From positions 1 through 40,592 of the forward strand of contig MWFF01000064.1 of NCBI GenBank assembly GCA_002071485.1: a stretch of 40,592 nucleotides of DNA. Direction: 5' to 3'. Position 1 is the first letter of the stretch. Each line of letters starts with the position of its first letter. The notes beneath the pieces are model-generated. The model had not been told where the DNA came from, did no database searches, and worked only from the letters and a program-made list of their open reading frames with translations. Made by a program: the position numbers and the translations under genes. Below are positions 18,739 to 26,985 of this stretch, piece by piece. The stretch comes from Verrucomicrobia bacterium ADurb.Bin006. GTDB taxonomy: Bacteria > Verrucomicrobiota > Verrucomicrobiia > Limisphaerales > J093.

Positions 18739-20313
18739 ATGACGCTTTTCCCGATCGTCCAGCGCGAGTTGCTCGTGGCGTCGCGCCGCCCGGGCGCCTT
18801 CTGGGCGCGGCTGGTGGCGGCGGCGGTGGCGGTGGCGGTGGGCGCGATCAACCTGTGGTACCATGGCGAATGGACGGGGGGGACGCGGATCGGGAGGGAG
18901 CTTTTCGATACGCTGGCTTTTGTGGGATACCTGTTTTGTCTGGCCGCGGGGCCGCTGTTTACCGCGGATGTTCTGAGCGAGGAAAGGCGGGACGGGAGCT
19001 TGGGGCTGCTGTTTCTGACCGACCTGCGCAGTTACGACATTGTGGGCGGCAAGCTGGTTGCTGCGTCGGTGACGGCGCTGTTCAGCCTGATGGCGGCGCT
19101 GCCGGTATTGGCGATTCCGATCCTGCTTGGCGGCGTGCGTTTGATCGAATTCGGGGCGGTGGCCCTGGTTCTCGGCAATGCGCTGTTCTTCTCGCTTGCG
19201 GTGGGCATGTGCGTTTCGGCGGCGAGCACCCAGGCGCGCAGCGCGTTCGCGCTCGCCGTGTTCATCCTGTTCCTGTTTGCCGGTGTCGGCCCGTGGCTGC
19301 GGTTGGTCATCGGGAGCTACACGGGCCTTGGCATTCTGCTGGCCGCCAACCCCAGCTCGGCACTCGAACTGGCGTCGAGCGTGGCGGCGAACCGGGAGGG
19401 CGTCGTTCTGGGCTGGGCGTTGTCGGGGACGCACGGTCTGGCGTGGCTGTTTCTCGGGAGCGCGGCCTGGCTGACGCAGCGGGCGTGGCGGGAGCAGGGC
19501 GTGCTGAAGGCGGGCGTGCCGTGGCGGCACCGCTGGCACATGCTCAATTACGGCACGGCGATCGAGCGCCAACACTCGCGTCGGCGGCTGCTGGATCGGA
19601 ATCCGGTTCTGTGGCTGGCGAGCCGCAACCAGCTCAAGGTCCGGCTGCTGTGGGGAGCTGTCGGTTTGGCGTTGTTCGTGTGGCTGGTGTGGCGCTGGCG
19701 GATGGGGATGGCGAGCGACACCTGGAACAGCACGTTTCTGATCGCCCTGTTTCTGCACGCCCCGCTGAAGTGGCTGATGGCCTCCGAGGCGAGCCAGCGC
19801 TGGACGCAGGAACGGCAGACCGGGGCCCTCGAACTGCTCCTGACCACACCATTGTCCGTGGCCGAGATCCTGCGGGGTCACTGGCTGTCCCTGAGGCGGT
19901 TGTTCGGCGCGCCTGCGCTGGCCATCCTGCTCGTGGAGGTCTTCACGCTGGCAGCCAGTGAGGGGCTGAACGGACTGGGATCGGACATGGGGCTGATGAC
20001 ACTGGTCGGGGCGCTTGTCTTCATCTGGGACCTGTATGCGCTGGCGTGGGTTGGTCTGTGGCTGGGGCTGTCGAGCCGCAAAGCCAACCAGGCATTCGTC
20101 GGCACGGCGGTGCGCATCCTTTGTGTGCCCTGGGCGGTCTTCCTGTTCGCGCTGTTCTTCACGGGCGTTCAGGGGCCGCTCGCCCTGCCTCTGCTCTGGC
20201 TGATCGTGTGCGGTCTCTGTAACCTGACGTTCCAGCGCTGGGCGCGGGAGAACCTGCGCGGGCTGCTACGGGAATTGGCTCCCGGACGCCTTGGCCATGC
20301 GGCGGCCAACTGA
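18739..20313 (+). CDS. ABC-2 type transporter permease, internally duplicated (paralogue 2)
   Basis: A 524-aa membrane protein starting MTLFPIVQRELLVASRRPGA, closely parallel to MWTLFPVVDRELRTAARRSK of the preceding gene. It shows the same two-half design: LSEERRDGSLGLLFLTDLRS followed by YDIVGGKL in the N-terminal half, and QERQTGALELLLTTPLSVAE followed by ILRGHW in the C-terminal half. It begins 78 bp after paralogue 1 on the same strand, so the two probably form a heterodimeric membrane channel from one transcript. The substrate is unknown. Confidence 0.85.
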   Translation: MTLFPIVQRELLVASRRPGAFWARLVAAAVAVAVGAINLWYHGEWTGGTRIGRELFDTLAFVGYLFCLAAGPLFTADVLSEERRDGSLGLLFLTDLRSYDIVGGKLVAASVTALFSLMAALPVLAIPILLGGVRLIEFGAVALVLGNALFFSLAVGMCVSAASTQARSAFALAVFILFLFAGVGPWLRLVIGSYTGLGILLAANPSSALELASSVAANREGVVLGWALSGTHGLAWLFLGSAAWLTQRAWREQGVLKAGVPWRHRWHMLNYGTAIERQHSRRRLLDRNPVLWLASRNQLKVRLLWGAVGLALFVWLVWRWRMGMASDTWNSTFLIALFLHAPLKWLMASEASQRWTQERQTGALELLLTTPLSVAEILRGHWLSLRRLFGAPALAILLVEVFTLAASEGLNGLGSDMGLMTLVGALVFIWDLYALAWVGLWLGLSSRKANQAFVGTAVRILCVPWAVFLFALFFTGVQGPLALPLLWLIVCGLCNLTFQRWARENLRGLLRELAPGRLGHAAAN

Positions 20314-20441
20314 ATGGAGCGCGTACAGATGCACTGGGACTCCCGGGGAACCGTTCTTCGCGCTTGGCGAGCTCGGCAGCGAATGTTACAGAGTCTTTGC
20401 GCGAAGCCGCTCCTGGCTCGTTCCGGGGAGACAAGCATGGC

Positions 20442-21302
20442 ATGATTATCGTCACGGACAGTCGGTGCACCGCCTATCAGCAATTCGGCCATCCCGAACG
20501 GCCGCAGCGCATCAGCCTGACCGTCGAACGTCTTAGGGCGCAGAGCGAAATCGAGTTGGTCTGGGCGGAGCCGGCGCCGGTGACCGAGGCGCAGCTCGAG
20601 CGCGCCCACAAGCGGTCCCTTCTCGAACGGCTGAAGGTGTCGGTGGACTTCGACTCGGACACGGCGGCGTATCCGGACATTCGCGCGCACGCGGAGCGGA
20701 GCGCTGGCGGGGCACTCTACGCCCTGCAGAGGGCTCTCGAGAGCAAGACGGCCTTCAGCCTGCTGCGTCCGCCGGGGCATCATGCGACGCCGGACCGAGC
20801 GATGGGTTTCTGCTATCTGAACTCGGCGGCGATTGCGGTGATGGAGGCGCGGGCCAAAGGTGTCGGGCGTGTGGCCGTTTACGACTTCGATGTGCATCAT
20901 GGGAACGGCACTGAGGACATCCTGCTGGGTCAGGACCAATGCGCCTACTTTTCCGTGCACCAATTCCCGTGTTATCCGGGCACCGGGAGCGATTCTTATG
21001 GCAACGCGCATAACTACCCCGTGGCGCCCGGCGCGGCTCGAGAGGACTACCGCCAGGCGCTGGCCAAGGCGCTCGAAGATTTAGAGCGGTTCAAGCCCGA
21101 ACTGGTGGTGGTATCGGCGGGATTCGATGCCTACTGCGGCGATCCGATCAGCGACGCGGCCCTGCAAGAGGAGGATTTTGGCTGGCTGGGTTGCTCGATT
21201 CGGGAATTGGGCGTGCCGGCCTTCAGCCTGCTTGAAGGCGGTTACAGTCGAGATTTGCCCGATCTCATTTTCGCCTATCTGCGCGGCCTGGCCGGGAAAT
21301 GA
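20442..21302 (+). CDS. histone deacetylase family (acetylpolyamine/acetoin-utilisation type) amidohydrolase
   Basis: A 286-aa zinc-dependent deacetylase-fold protein. The ATG at 20442 is preferred over an upstream in-frame start because the core motif begins at once and GGGGAG lies upstream. Catalytic RPPGHHA (His113, His114), zinc ligands in YDFDVHHGNGT (Asp150, His152) and Asp229 in SAGFDAY, and the closing GGY are all present, so it should be active. Bacterial members hydrolyse acetylated amines such as acetylpolyamines. The substrate cannot be read here. It is not obviously in an operon. Confidence 0.92.
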   Translation: MIIVTDSRCTAYQQFGHPERPQRISLTVERLRAQSEIELVWAEPAPVTEAQLERAHKRSLLERLKVSVDFDSDTAAYPDIRAHAERSAGGALYALQRALESKTAFSLLRPPGHHATPDRAMGFCYLNSAAIAVMEARAKGVGRVAVYDFDVHHGNGTEDILLGQDQCAYFSVHQFPCYPGTGSDSYGNAHNYPVAPGAAREDYRQALAKALEDLERFKPELVVVSAGFDAYCGDPISDAALQEEDFGWLGCSIRELGVPAFSLLEGGYSRDLPDLIFAYLRGLAGK

Positions 21303-21459
21303 GGACAGTCACCGCCGGCTCGCCCGTTTCTTACACACCGTCTGTGCGCGTGTGGATGAGACTTCGCAAGATGAAAGCCATGCGGGCTAGAGAAGCAAGA
21401 CCGCGCCCGGTTCGAGAGATAGAGAACTGCAACACATTGTCTCACGGCAGACCACCCAC

Positions 21460-21553
21460 AGGACCGACAGAATGCTCTCGGTTCCTTTTCTGGGCGTGGT
21501 TTTGCCACAGCCTGGATGCCAGACTCCGCGATGCTTTGCGAAACATCCGGGCT
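21460..21553 (+). repeat. dispersed palindromic repeat (REP-like), copy B
   Basis: A 94-bp unit aligning without gaps to 35525-35618; both begin AGGACCGAC and end ATCCGGGCT or GTCCGGGCT. It contains the GGTTTTGCCAC core, and AGCCTGGAT near its middle is largely complementary to ATCCGGGCT at its end. The right end reaches the stop codon of the URO-D-like gene on the minus strand. Confidence 0.85.
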
Positions 21554-22748
21554 AGTAGCGCTCCTTCTCGGCCAGCGCCGCAATCAACTCGAGTTTCCAG
21601 GGCTCGACCCGCGGGGCCACCGAACAGGCGGTGCTGAGGATGTAGCCGCCCCCCGGCGCGCCATCGCGGAGGCAACGCCGCACCTCGGCCTCGACTTCGC
21701 CGGGGGCGCGATACGCCAGCAAGGCGACGGAGTTCATATTACCTTTGATGAAGAGGCGTCCTTCGAGCTGCCGTTTTGCCGCCGCCAAATCCACGTCACC
21801 CAAGGGCGGAGGATCCAGCGTGTCCAAACCCTGCGTCTCGGTCTCGATCATGAGATCGAGACGATCTCCGATCCGTCCGCAGGTATGGGTGTAAACGGGC
21901 ACGCCCGCCGCGCGGATTGCCCGTGCGACCCTGCGTTCGTACGGAAGGACAAAACCGGCGTAGGCCGCTTTCGATAGGAAACCTGCGCCCGCGAACGCGG
22001 ACGACACGAGCACGGCATCCGCCCCGCGCCGCGCCTGAGCCACGCCCCAGGCGATCGAGGACTCCGTCAACCGGTCGAGAAAGGCGCGCGCCTTGCCCGG
22101 ATCGGTCACCAGCGCCATCAGGGCTTCCTCGTATCCGAACAGCTCCATGAAATGCGTGAATGGCGAGAACACTTCGCCATGGATCGAGACCGCACCGCGC
22201 GTCAACGCCCGCACCCGATCGATGGTGTCTCCGAAGTACCCGGGGATCCGGCGCAGGAGGCCTGGGGAGGTTTTGCCGTCGATCCACGGGACGTGACAGA
22301 CGTTCCACCAATAACCTGTGAGGGCATCAAGAGCGTCAAGCCGATCCGGATCGAGCCGGGCGAAGTCCGCGCGCGGCAATGAAGCCTGGGTGGCGAGGCG
22401 ATGCTGTGGGTTGTCGTCGGGTGGGACGGTTGTGCAACTGCCGTCGGCCCACCGAAGTCGCGTCCCTTCATCCGTGGCGTCGATCTGCTGGACGCGCGAG
22501 AGCAGGTCCGGGGGGCGTCCGGGCAGGTTAACGAGGATGCCATCGAACCGGTAGCGCTGCTGGAGGCGGACCAACGCCTGGGCGAAGCCCTCGGTGGTGA
22601 ACCAAATTTCGTGCGGGGCGATGCCGCTGTGGAGGAAGTAGTGGCCCAAGGCGAGCTGGCAGAACACCGGCACGCGATCCGGCAAAAGATGCCGCATGGT
22701 GCATCGGACGCGCTCGCGCGAGTCCATCTTGGATTCGGCCTTTGACAT
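21552..22748 (-). CDS. uroporphyrinogen decarboxylase / corrinoid methyltransferase (MtaA-CmuA) family protein
   Basis: 398 aa from the ATG at 22746-22748; a second ATG at 22727 is possible. The frame extends about 160 codons further upstream, but that part has no protein-like pattern. URO-D superfamily features are MDSRERVRCTMRHLLPDRVP at the start, the H-x-C motif in YTHTCGRIGD as in zinc-dependent methylcobamide methyltransferases, FIKGNMNSVALLAYRAPGEV, and a late Cys in ILSTACSVAPRVEPWKLELI. The HxC motif favours corrinoid or methyl transfer over haem synthesis. No corrinoid protein is nearby, so the substrate is open. Confidence 0.82.
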   Translation of the reverse strand: MSKAESKMDSRERVRCTMRHLLPDRVPVFCQLALGHYFLHSGIAPHEIWFTTEGFAQALVRLQQRYRFDGILVNLPGRPPDLLSRVQQIDATDEGTRLRWADGSCTTVPPDDNPQHRLATQASLPRADFARLDPDRLDALDALTGYWWNVCHVPWIDGKTSPGLLRRIPGYFGDTIDRVRALTRGAVSIHGEVFSPFTHFMELFGYEEALMALVTDPGKARAFLDRLTESSIAWGVAQARRGADAVLVSSAFAGAGFLSKAAYAGFVLPYERRVARAIRAAGVPVYTHTCGRIGDRLDLMIETETQGLDTLDPPPLGDVDLAAAKRQLEGRLFIKGNMNSVALLAYRAPGEVEAEVRRCLRDGAPGGGYILSTACSVAPRVEPWKLELIAALAEKERY

Positions 22749-22972
22749 GGTCGCGGGGGAACAGACCGGTTTGTCTGAAAGGACAACTGCATAGGGCGGC
22801 GCACGGCGCGTGTCGAGCGCCGACTGCATTGGTCTGGATGCGCATTTGGACTGACGCTGGCATCGGGGGTTGGCAGAGGTTGCCGCCGGCTGGCACACGC
22901 CGCGGATGGTCCCCGGCGGGCGCGGCATCGTGGGATGGGCCGGGCCGGCTGTTGAACCCGTGAGCGCGGAGC

Positions 22973-23392
22973 TTGAATTTGCTGGTTTTCTTTGCCGCCC
23001 TGTTCGTGGTGGTCGAGGCTTTGAACGCCACCGGCCTGCCCGACCAGATTTACGGCCATGTGCGCGGTCTCTTCGGTCACACGCTCGCCGCCCAGGGCTG
23101 GAATCTCGCCTGGTTCTCCGCCCTCGGCTCGAACATTTTCTCGAATGTTCCTTTCGTTTTGGTGGCCGGGAAATGGATTTCGAACTTCGTCGAGCCGAAG
23201 CGGATGTGGCAGGTGATAGCCCTGGCAACGACGTTTTCCGGCGACCTCACCATCCTCGGATCGGTCGCCAACATCATCGTCGTCGAATCCGCCCGCAAAC
23301 ACGTCGAGGTCGGATTCTGGGACTATGCGAAATTCGGTCTGCCGGTGACGGTGCTGACCCTGGTGGCAGGGATGCGGATCCTGCTCCGGTAG
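22973..23392 (+). pseudogene. C-terminal fragment of an ArsB/CitMHS-type anion permease
   Basis: 139 codons resembling the last third of ArsB/ion-transporter superfamily permeases: LLVFFAALFVVVEALNATGL, SNIFSNVPFVLVAGKWI and TTFSGDLTILGSVANIIVVE, followed by a final membrane segment. Full-length members have about 410-450 residues. The frame is closed by a TGA at 22961-22963 just before the homology, and no upstream part was found, so two-thirds of the gene are lost. The 3' end is intact and lies 10 bp from the convergent amidohydrolase stop. Confidence 0.7.
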
Positions 23393-23401
23393 ACGCGTGT
23401 T

Positions 23402-24718
23402 TCACAGAGCTTCGCGGAGTCCGACCGCACTTTGCACTGACGGGGTGCAATATGCGCCCGGGAAGCCCGCGATCCACTCGCCGCCGATCATCGCCGCCAC
23501 AACCGGCTGCCGGTTGTGCACCAGGGCCGCGGCGACCTCGCGCAGTCCGACACTCGACGGAATGGCGATGAGGTCGGCCCACGCGCCGGGAGTGATTTCG
23601 CCGACGCGGCCTGCGAAGCCCAGGGCCCGCGCCCCGTTGAGCGTGGCCAGGCGCAGGACGGCGTCGGGTGGCCACCTGGGGTGCGCCTGGGCAAACACCC
23701 GCATTTCCTCGAACAGATCGAGCGCGGCCGTTTGTCCCCGAGGCGTTGCGACCGTGGCCAGGCTGTCGGTGCCCAGGCACACGTTCACACCGCGCCGCAT
23801 CAGTGCCGTGACGGGGAAAGGACGATGGCCGAAGTAGGCGTGGCTGCGCGGGCAGTGGATCACATGGACGCGGTTTATGGCGAGGAGGTCGGCATCGCCG
23901 CGGTCGAGGTAATTGGCATGCACGGCCAGCAAACGGTCACCGAGGAGATTCTGGCGCGCCAGGTGTTGAATGGGCGAGATTCCGCCGCAATCGGACATAT
24001 CGCGCTGGTTGCGCTCGAGCCAATCGAACATCGGCCCGCCTCTCCTGGTGAACATCGCGTACTCTTCTTCAGATTCGGCGACGTGCGTGGTGATCCGCCA
24101 TCGGCGCCGGCGCGTGATCGCTCCGCATCGCCGCAGGAGTTCGGGTGGTGTCGAATACGGGGCGTGCGGCGAGAGAAAGGCGCGGTGGCGCCCGCGAGGG
24201 AGTGCGGCGATTGCGGCGAGGGCTTCGTCGAGGATCGCCCTGGGGGTGCGGCGGCTCTTGACGCCCGTCAATTCAATGAACGACGTGAGGCGCAAGGGAG
24301 TCGCCTGCCACATCTCCGGGAGGAGGTCAGGCGCGGACTCGACATCGCCAACGACGGTGGTGCCGGTTCGGATCAGCATTTGGGCGCCGTGCCACCAGGA
24401 ACGCGCAAAGTCGTCACGATTCCATGCGCCTTTGAGTTCCGTGATGCGTTTGATCCAGTCGGTGAACGAGCGCGAAGGCGCCAATTGGCCCGCCATGTCG
24501 GTATAGTCGAGATGGCAGTGCGCGTTCACCAGACCGGGCAGCAGGGCCACTTCGCCCAAATCCGTCGGGGATCCCGCGCAGTGGGGTCGGAGGTCCTTCC
24601 ACTGGCCCACGGCTTGAATACGCCCTCCGGAGACGACGACCGCGGCATTCGGGAGGCGCGGCTGGCGGATCGGCAGGACAACGCGCGCCCGCAAGACCTT
24701 CAAGGACTCGACGGCCAT
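23402..24718 (-). CDS. amidohydrolase, deaminase subgroup (aminodeoxyfutalosine deaminase-like)
   Basis: 438 aa. The ATG at 24718 has a strong GAGGAG ribosome site just upstream and is chosen over a start 32 codons earlier. Metal-binding and catalytic motifs of the cytosine/adenosine-deaminase subgroup are complete: NAHCHLDYT, HAPYSTP, HVAESEEE, HCPRSHAYFGH and GTDSLAT, followed by the C-terminal PGAWADLIAIP strand of the amidohydrolase barrel. Members deaminate purine-type or s-triazine-type compounds. In this phylum, aminodeoxyfutalosine deaminase (MqnF) of the futalosine menaquinone route is a good candidate, but no other mqn gene is present to support it. Confidence 0.85.
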   Translation of the reverse strand: MAVESLKVLRARVVLPIRQPRLPNAAVVVSGGRIQAVGQWKDLRPHCAGSPTDLGEVALLPGLVNAHCHLDYTDMAGQLAPSRSFTDWIKRITELKGAWNRDDFARSWWHGAQMLIRTGTTVVGDVESAPDLLPEMWQATPLRLTSFIELTGVKSRRTPRAILDEALAAIAALPRGRHRAFLSPHAPYSTPPELLRRCGAITRRRRWRITTHVAESEEEYAMFTRRGGPMFDWLERNQRDMSDCGGISPIQHLARQNLLGDRLLAVHANYLDRGDADLLAINRVHVIHCPRSHAYFGHRPFPVTALMRRGVNVCLGTDSLATVATPRGQTAALDLFEEMRVFAQAHPRWPPDAVLRLATLNGARALGFAGRVGEITPGAWADLIAIPSSVGLREVAAALVHNRQPVVAAMIGGEWIAGFPGAYCTPSVQSAVGLREAL

Positions 24719-24819
24719 CCCGCTCCTCTCCCCCTCGCCTCGTCGCAGAGAATCCTCGATCCCTTGAACGCAGCTCAGAAACTCGATGTGTTTCCAACAA
24801 GTTTCAACGGTCAAGGAAT

Positions 24820-25173
24820 CTAGAGTTCGGTGTCCTGGCGCTTGCGCTTCAGGCGTGCAGCATGGGTATGTTTGACGGTCTCGCGTTTGCCGCGCCGTTT
24901 GCGAATCTGCTGTTCGATCTTCTTAAAGACCATGTCAATCGCGGTGTAGAGATCGTTCTGGGAATCCTCGGCGAACAAATCCGGCCCACGGACACCCAGA
25001 CGGACGGAGCAGCCAAACTGTTTTTTGGGGGCCTTGGTATGGTCGTGGTCGAGGGTGACCCGGGCATCGATCGCCCAGCGGTTGAAATGCTCGAGCTTGT
25101 CGAGTTTCTCGAGAATGTGTTCTTCGATGGCGCTGGTCAGCGTGACGTTATGCGTCGTCAGGATGAGCTTCAT
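24820..25173 (-). CDS. hpf: short ribosome hibernation-promoting factor (HPF/RaiA family)
   Basis: 117 aa from the ATG at 25171-25173; the frame continues upstream without protein-like content. It matches the S30AE/HPF fold: MKLILTTHNVTLTSAIEEHI, LEKLDKLEHFN, a central DARVTLDHDHTKAPKKQFGC strand pair, and DLYTAIDMVFKKIEQQIRKR with a basic tail. HPF binds the small ribosomal subunit in stationary phase and blocks the tRNA and mRNA channels. The short form lacks the C-terminal dimerisation domain of long HPF. It lies upstream of the amidohydrolase on the same strand with a 101-bp gap. Confidence 0.9.
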   Translation of the reverse strand: MKLILTTHNVTLTSAIEEHILEKLDKLEHFNRWAIDARVTLDHDHTKAPKKQFGCSVRLGVRGPDLFAEDSQNDLYTAIDMVFKKIEQQIRKRRGKRETVKHTHAARLKRKRQDTEL

Positions 25174-25313
25174 GGGCTTAAGGTGGCGCGCAATCCCGGC
25201 AAAATCCAGCGAAAGTAAACGGCAGCAGTTGCGGCAGGCAGGCCGTCTCTCGCGCGAGTGAACTTCGAACGGTTTACGACGCCTGCGACATCTTCGGGCT
25301 CTATTGTCGTCTC

Positions 25314-26894
25314 TCAGGCCCCGGTGTTCTCCCGCTCGTCGTCGGGCAAAGGCCGCCCGAGTGTCTCTGGCGCCCAGATCAGCGCGACGATTCCCAACAG
25401 ATAGGAACAGGCCAGCGTCATCGCGGCCAGGCGAAATCCGGGGATCGCCGTCAGGCCGTCCAGCGCCCTGGCGAGCGGTCCCAGGACGAATGGCCCGAGG
25501 GCGGCGATGTAGCGCCCCACGTTGTAGCAAAAACTCATGCCGGTGGTCCGAAGCCGGGTCGGGAAGAGTTCCGGGAAATAGATGGCGTAGCCGCCGAAAG
25601 GCGCCAGGGTGCAAAACCCGAGAATTGGCCACAGATAGTAGATTTGGTGGGCCTGGTGAAAGGTGCCGAACACGAGGATCAGGCTCGCCCACGCAATTGT
25701 CAACCCGATCAGAAACGACAGTCGTCTTCCCAGGCGCGCCGCGATGGCGGTGAAAAACGTGATGCCCAGGAACGAGCCGACCTGTTGGAGGATGCCGCCG
25801 ACGGACTTGAGGTGTGTTTTTCGGTCCTCGGTAATCGCACCCGCCAGGAGTTGGGCGAGCCGCTCCTTCTGATCGCCTGTGAGCGGGCTTGCCGCTGGAT
25901 CAGTCGAGGTCGACCGGGTGTCGGCGGCGCCGATGCGCGAAAGCAGTTCGAGGTACTTGCGGTTTTCCTGCGCACTGAGCCCTGCCAACGCGGCGGAATG
26001 GGCTGCCGGGGTATCGGCCCGCAGAACAGCCTCGATCTTGGGCCGGGTCTCCGTCTCGACCGTCGTGATGGCCGAGTCGATCAGTTCGGGGCTGTAGAAT
26101 CCCACGCCCCAGAGCCCGAGCACACCCGCCACCGCCAGACTGACACCGACGAGTGTGTTGCGCCGCCAGACCGGGATGCGGAAGAGTTCCTTGATGCTGC
26201 CAAACTGGCGGGACGACCCGCCCCGGGCCGCCGCCGCGCGCGCGGCCACCCACTTTTCGGGCTCCTTGAGTCGCAGGAAAACGACCACCGCCACCAAGCC
26301 CGGCAACGCCCCCAGGAAATAGAGCCCACGCCAGCCCCAGCCCAGTCTTTCGTCCGGCACAACCACGCCCAGGCTGACGGCTGCCAGGACGTTGCCTATG
26401 GCCGAGAGAGCCTGGAGCGATCCCAACGTGTGCGGGCGCGCCCTGTCGGGCATGACTTCCGCGACCAGGGCCGCGCCTACGGCGAACTCGCCGCCGACCC
26501 CTGCCCCGGCCAGGAAGCGAAAGAGGGCGAAGTACCCCCAGCTTTGAGACAGGCCACTGAGTCCGGTGCACGCGGCGTAGACCAGGATTGTCGTGGCCAT
26601 CGTCTTGGCCCGGCCCCAGCGGTCTCCGAGCATTCCGAAGAACAGCCCGCCGGTGGCCCAACCGAGGATGAAGATCGAGGTGGCGTAGCCGCCGCGGGTG
26701 GTCTGGGTCAGGGTGTCGGCGTGGGGCAAAAGGTCGCGCATCGTGATCGAGCGCGAGAGTGTGAAGATTTGCTGGTCAAAGCAGTCGAAGAGCCAGCCGA
26801 AAGCGGCCAGGGCGAAGACATACCATTGATACCGGTTTGGGAGACGCCACCAAGGGGGACCGTCGTGGTTTGGGGGAGTCGCGGCGGCGTTCAT
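25314..26894 (-). CDS. major facilitator superfamily transporter with an extended TM7-TM8 loop
   Basis: A 526-aa, 12-TM permease. The loop 2-3 signature GMLGDRWGRAKTM and the TM4-5 region (FRFLAGAGVGGEFAVGAALV) are those of sugar/aromatic-acid type MFS carriers. The second-half loop signature is AARLGRRLSF. Between TM7 (LVGVSLAVAGVLGLWGVGFY) and TM8 there is a hydrophilic helical insertion, residues about 270-362, rich in Glu, Ala and Arg. MFS members usually have only a few residues there. The loop should face the periplasm. The substrate is not predictable. Confidence 0.88.
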   Translation of the reverse strand: MNAAATPPNHDGPPWWRLPNRYQWYVFALAAFGWLFDCFDQQIFTLSRSITMRDLLPHADTLTQTTRGGYATSIFILGWATGGLFFGMLGDRWGRAKTMATTILVYAACTGLSGLSQSWGYFALFRFLAGAGVGGEFAVGAALVAEVMPDRARPHTLGSLQALSAIGNVLAAVSLGVVVPDERLGWGWRGLYFLGALPGLVAVVVFLRLKEPEKWVAARAAAARGGSSRQFGSIKELFRIPVWRRNTLVGVSLAVAGVLGLWGVGFYSPELIDSAITTVETETRPKIEAVLRADTPAAHSAALAGLSAQENRKYLELLSRIGAADTRSTSTDPAASPLTGDQKERLAQLLAGAITEDRKTHLKSVGGILQQVGSFLGITFFTAIAARLGRRLSFLIGLTIAWASLILVFGTFHQAHQIYYLWPILGFCTLAPFGGYAIYFPELFPTRLRTTGMSFCYNVGRYIAALGPFVLGPLARALDGLTAIPGFRLAAMTLACSYLLGIVALIWAPETLGRPLPDDERENTGA

Positions 26895-26985
26895 CGCGGC
26901 GTCGGAGGCCGACCCGGATCAACCGCCGTCGGGCTGAAGCCGGCTTCTGGGGTGCGGCGCGGGTCCCATTGGTCGTGACTGGTCG

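Noticed and set aside
22749..23228. N-terminal extension of the URO-D-like ORF
   Set aside because: It is antisense to the ArsB fragment and has no protein-like pattern.
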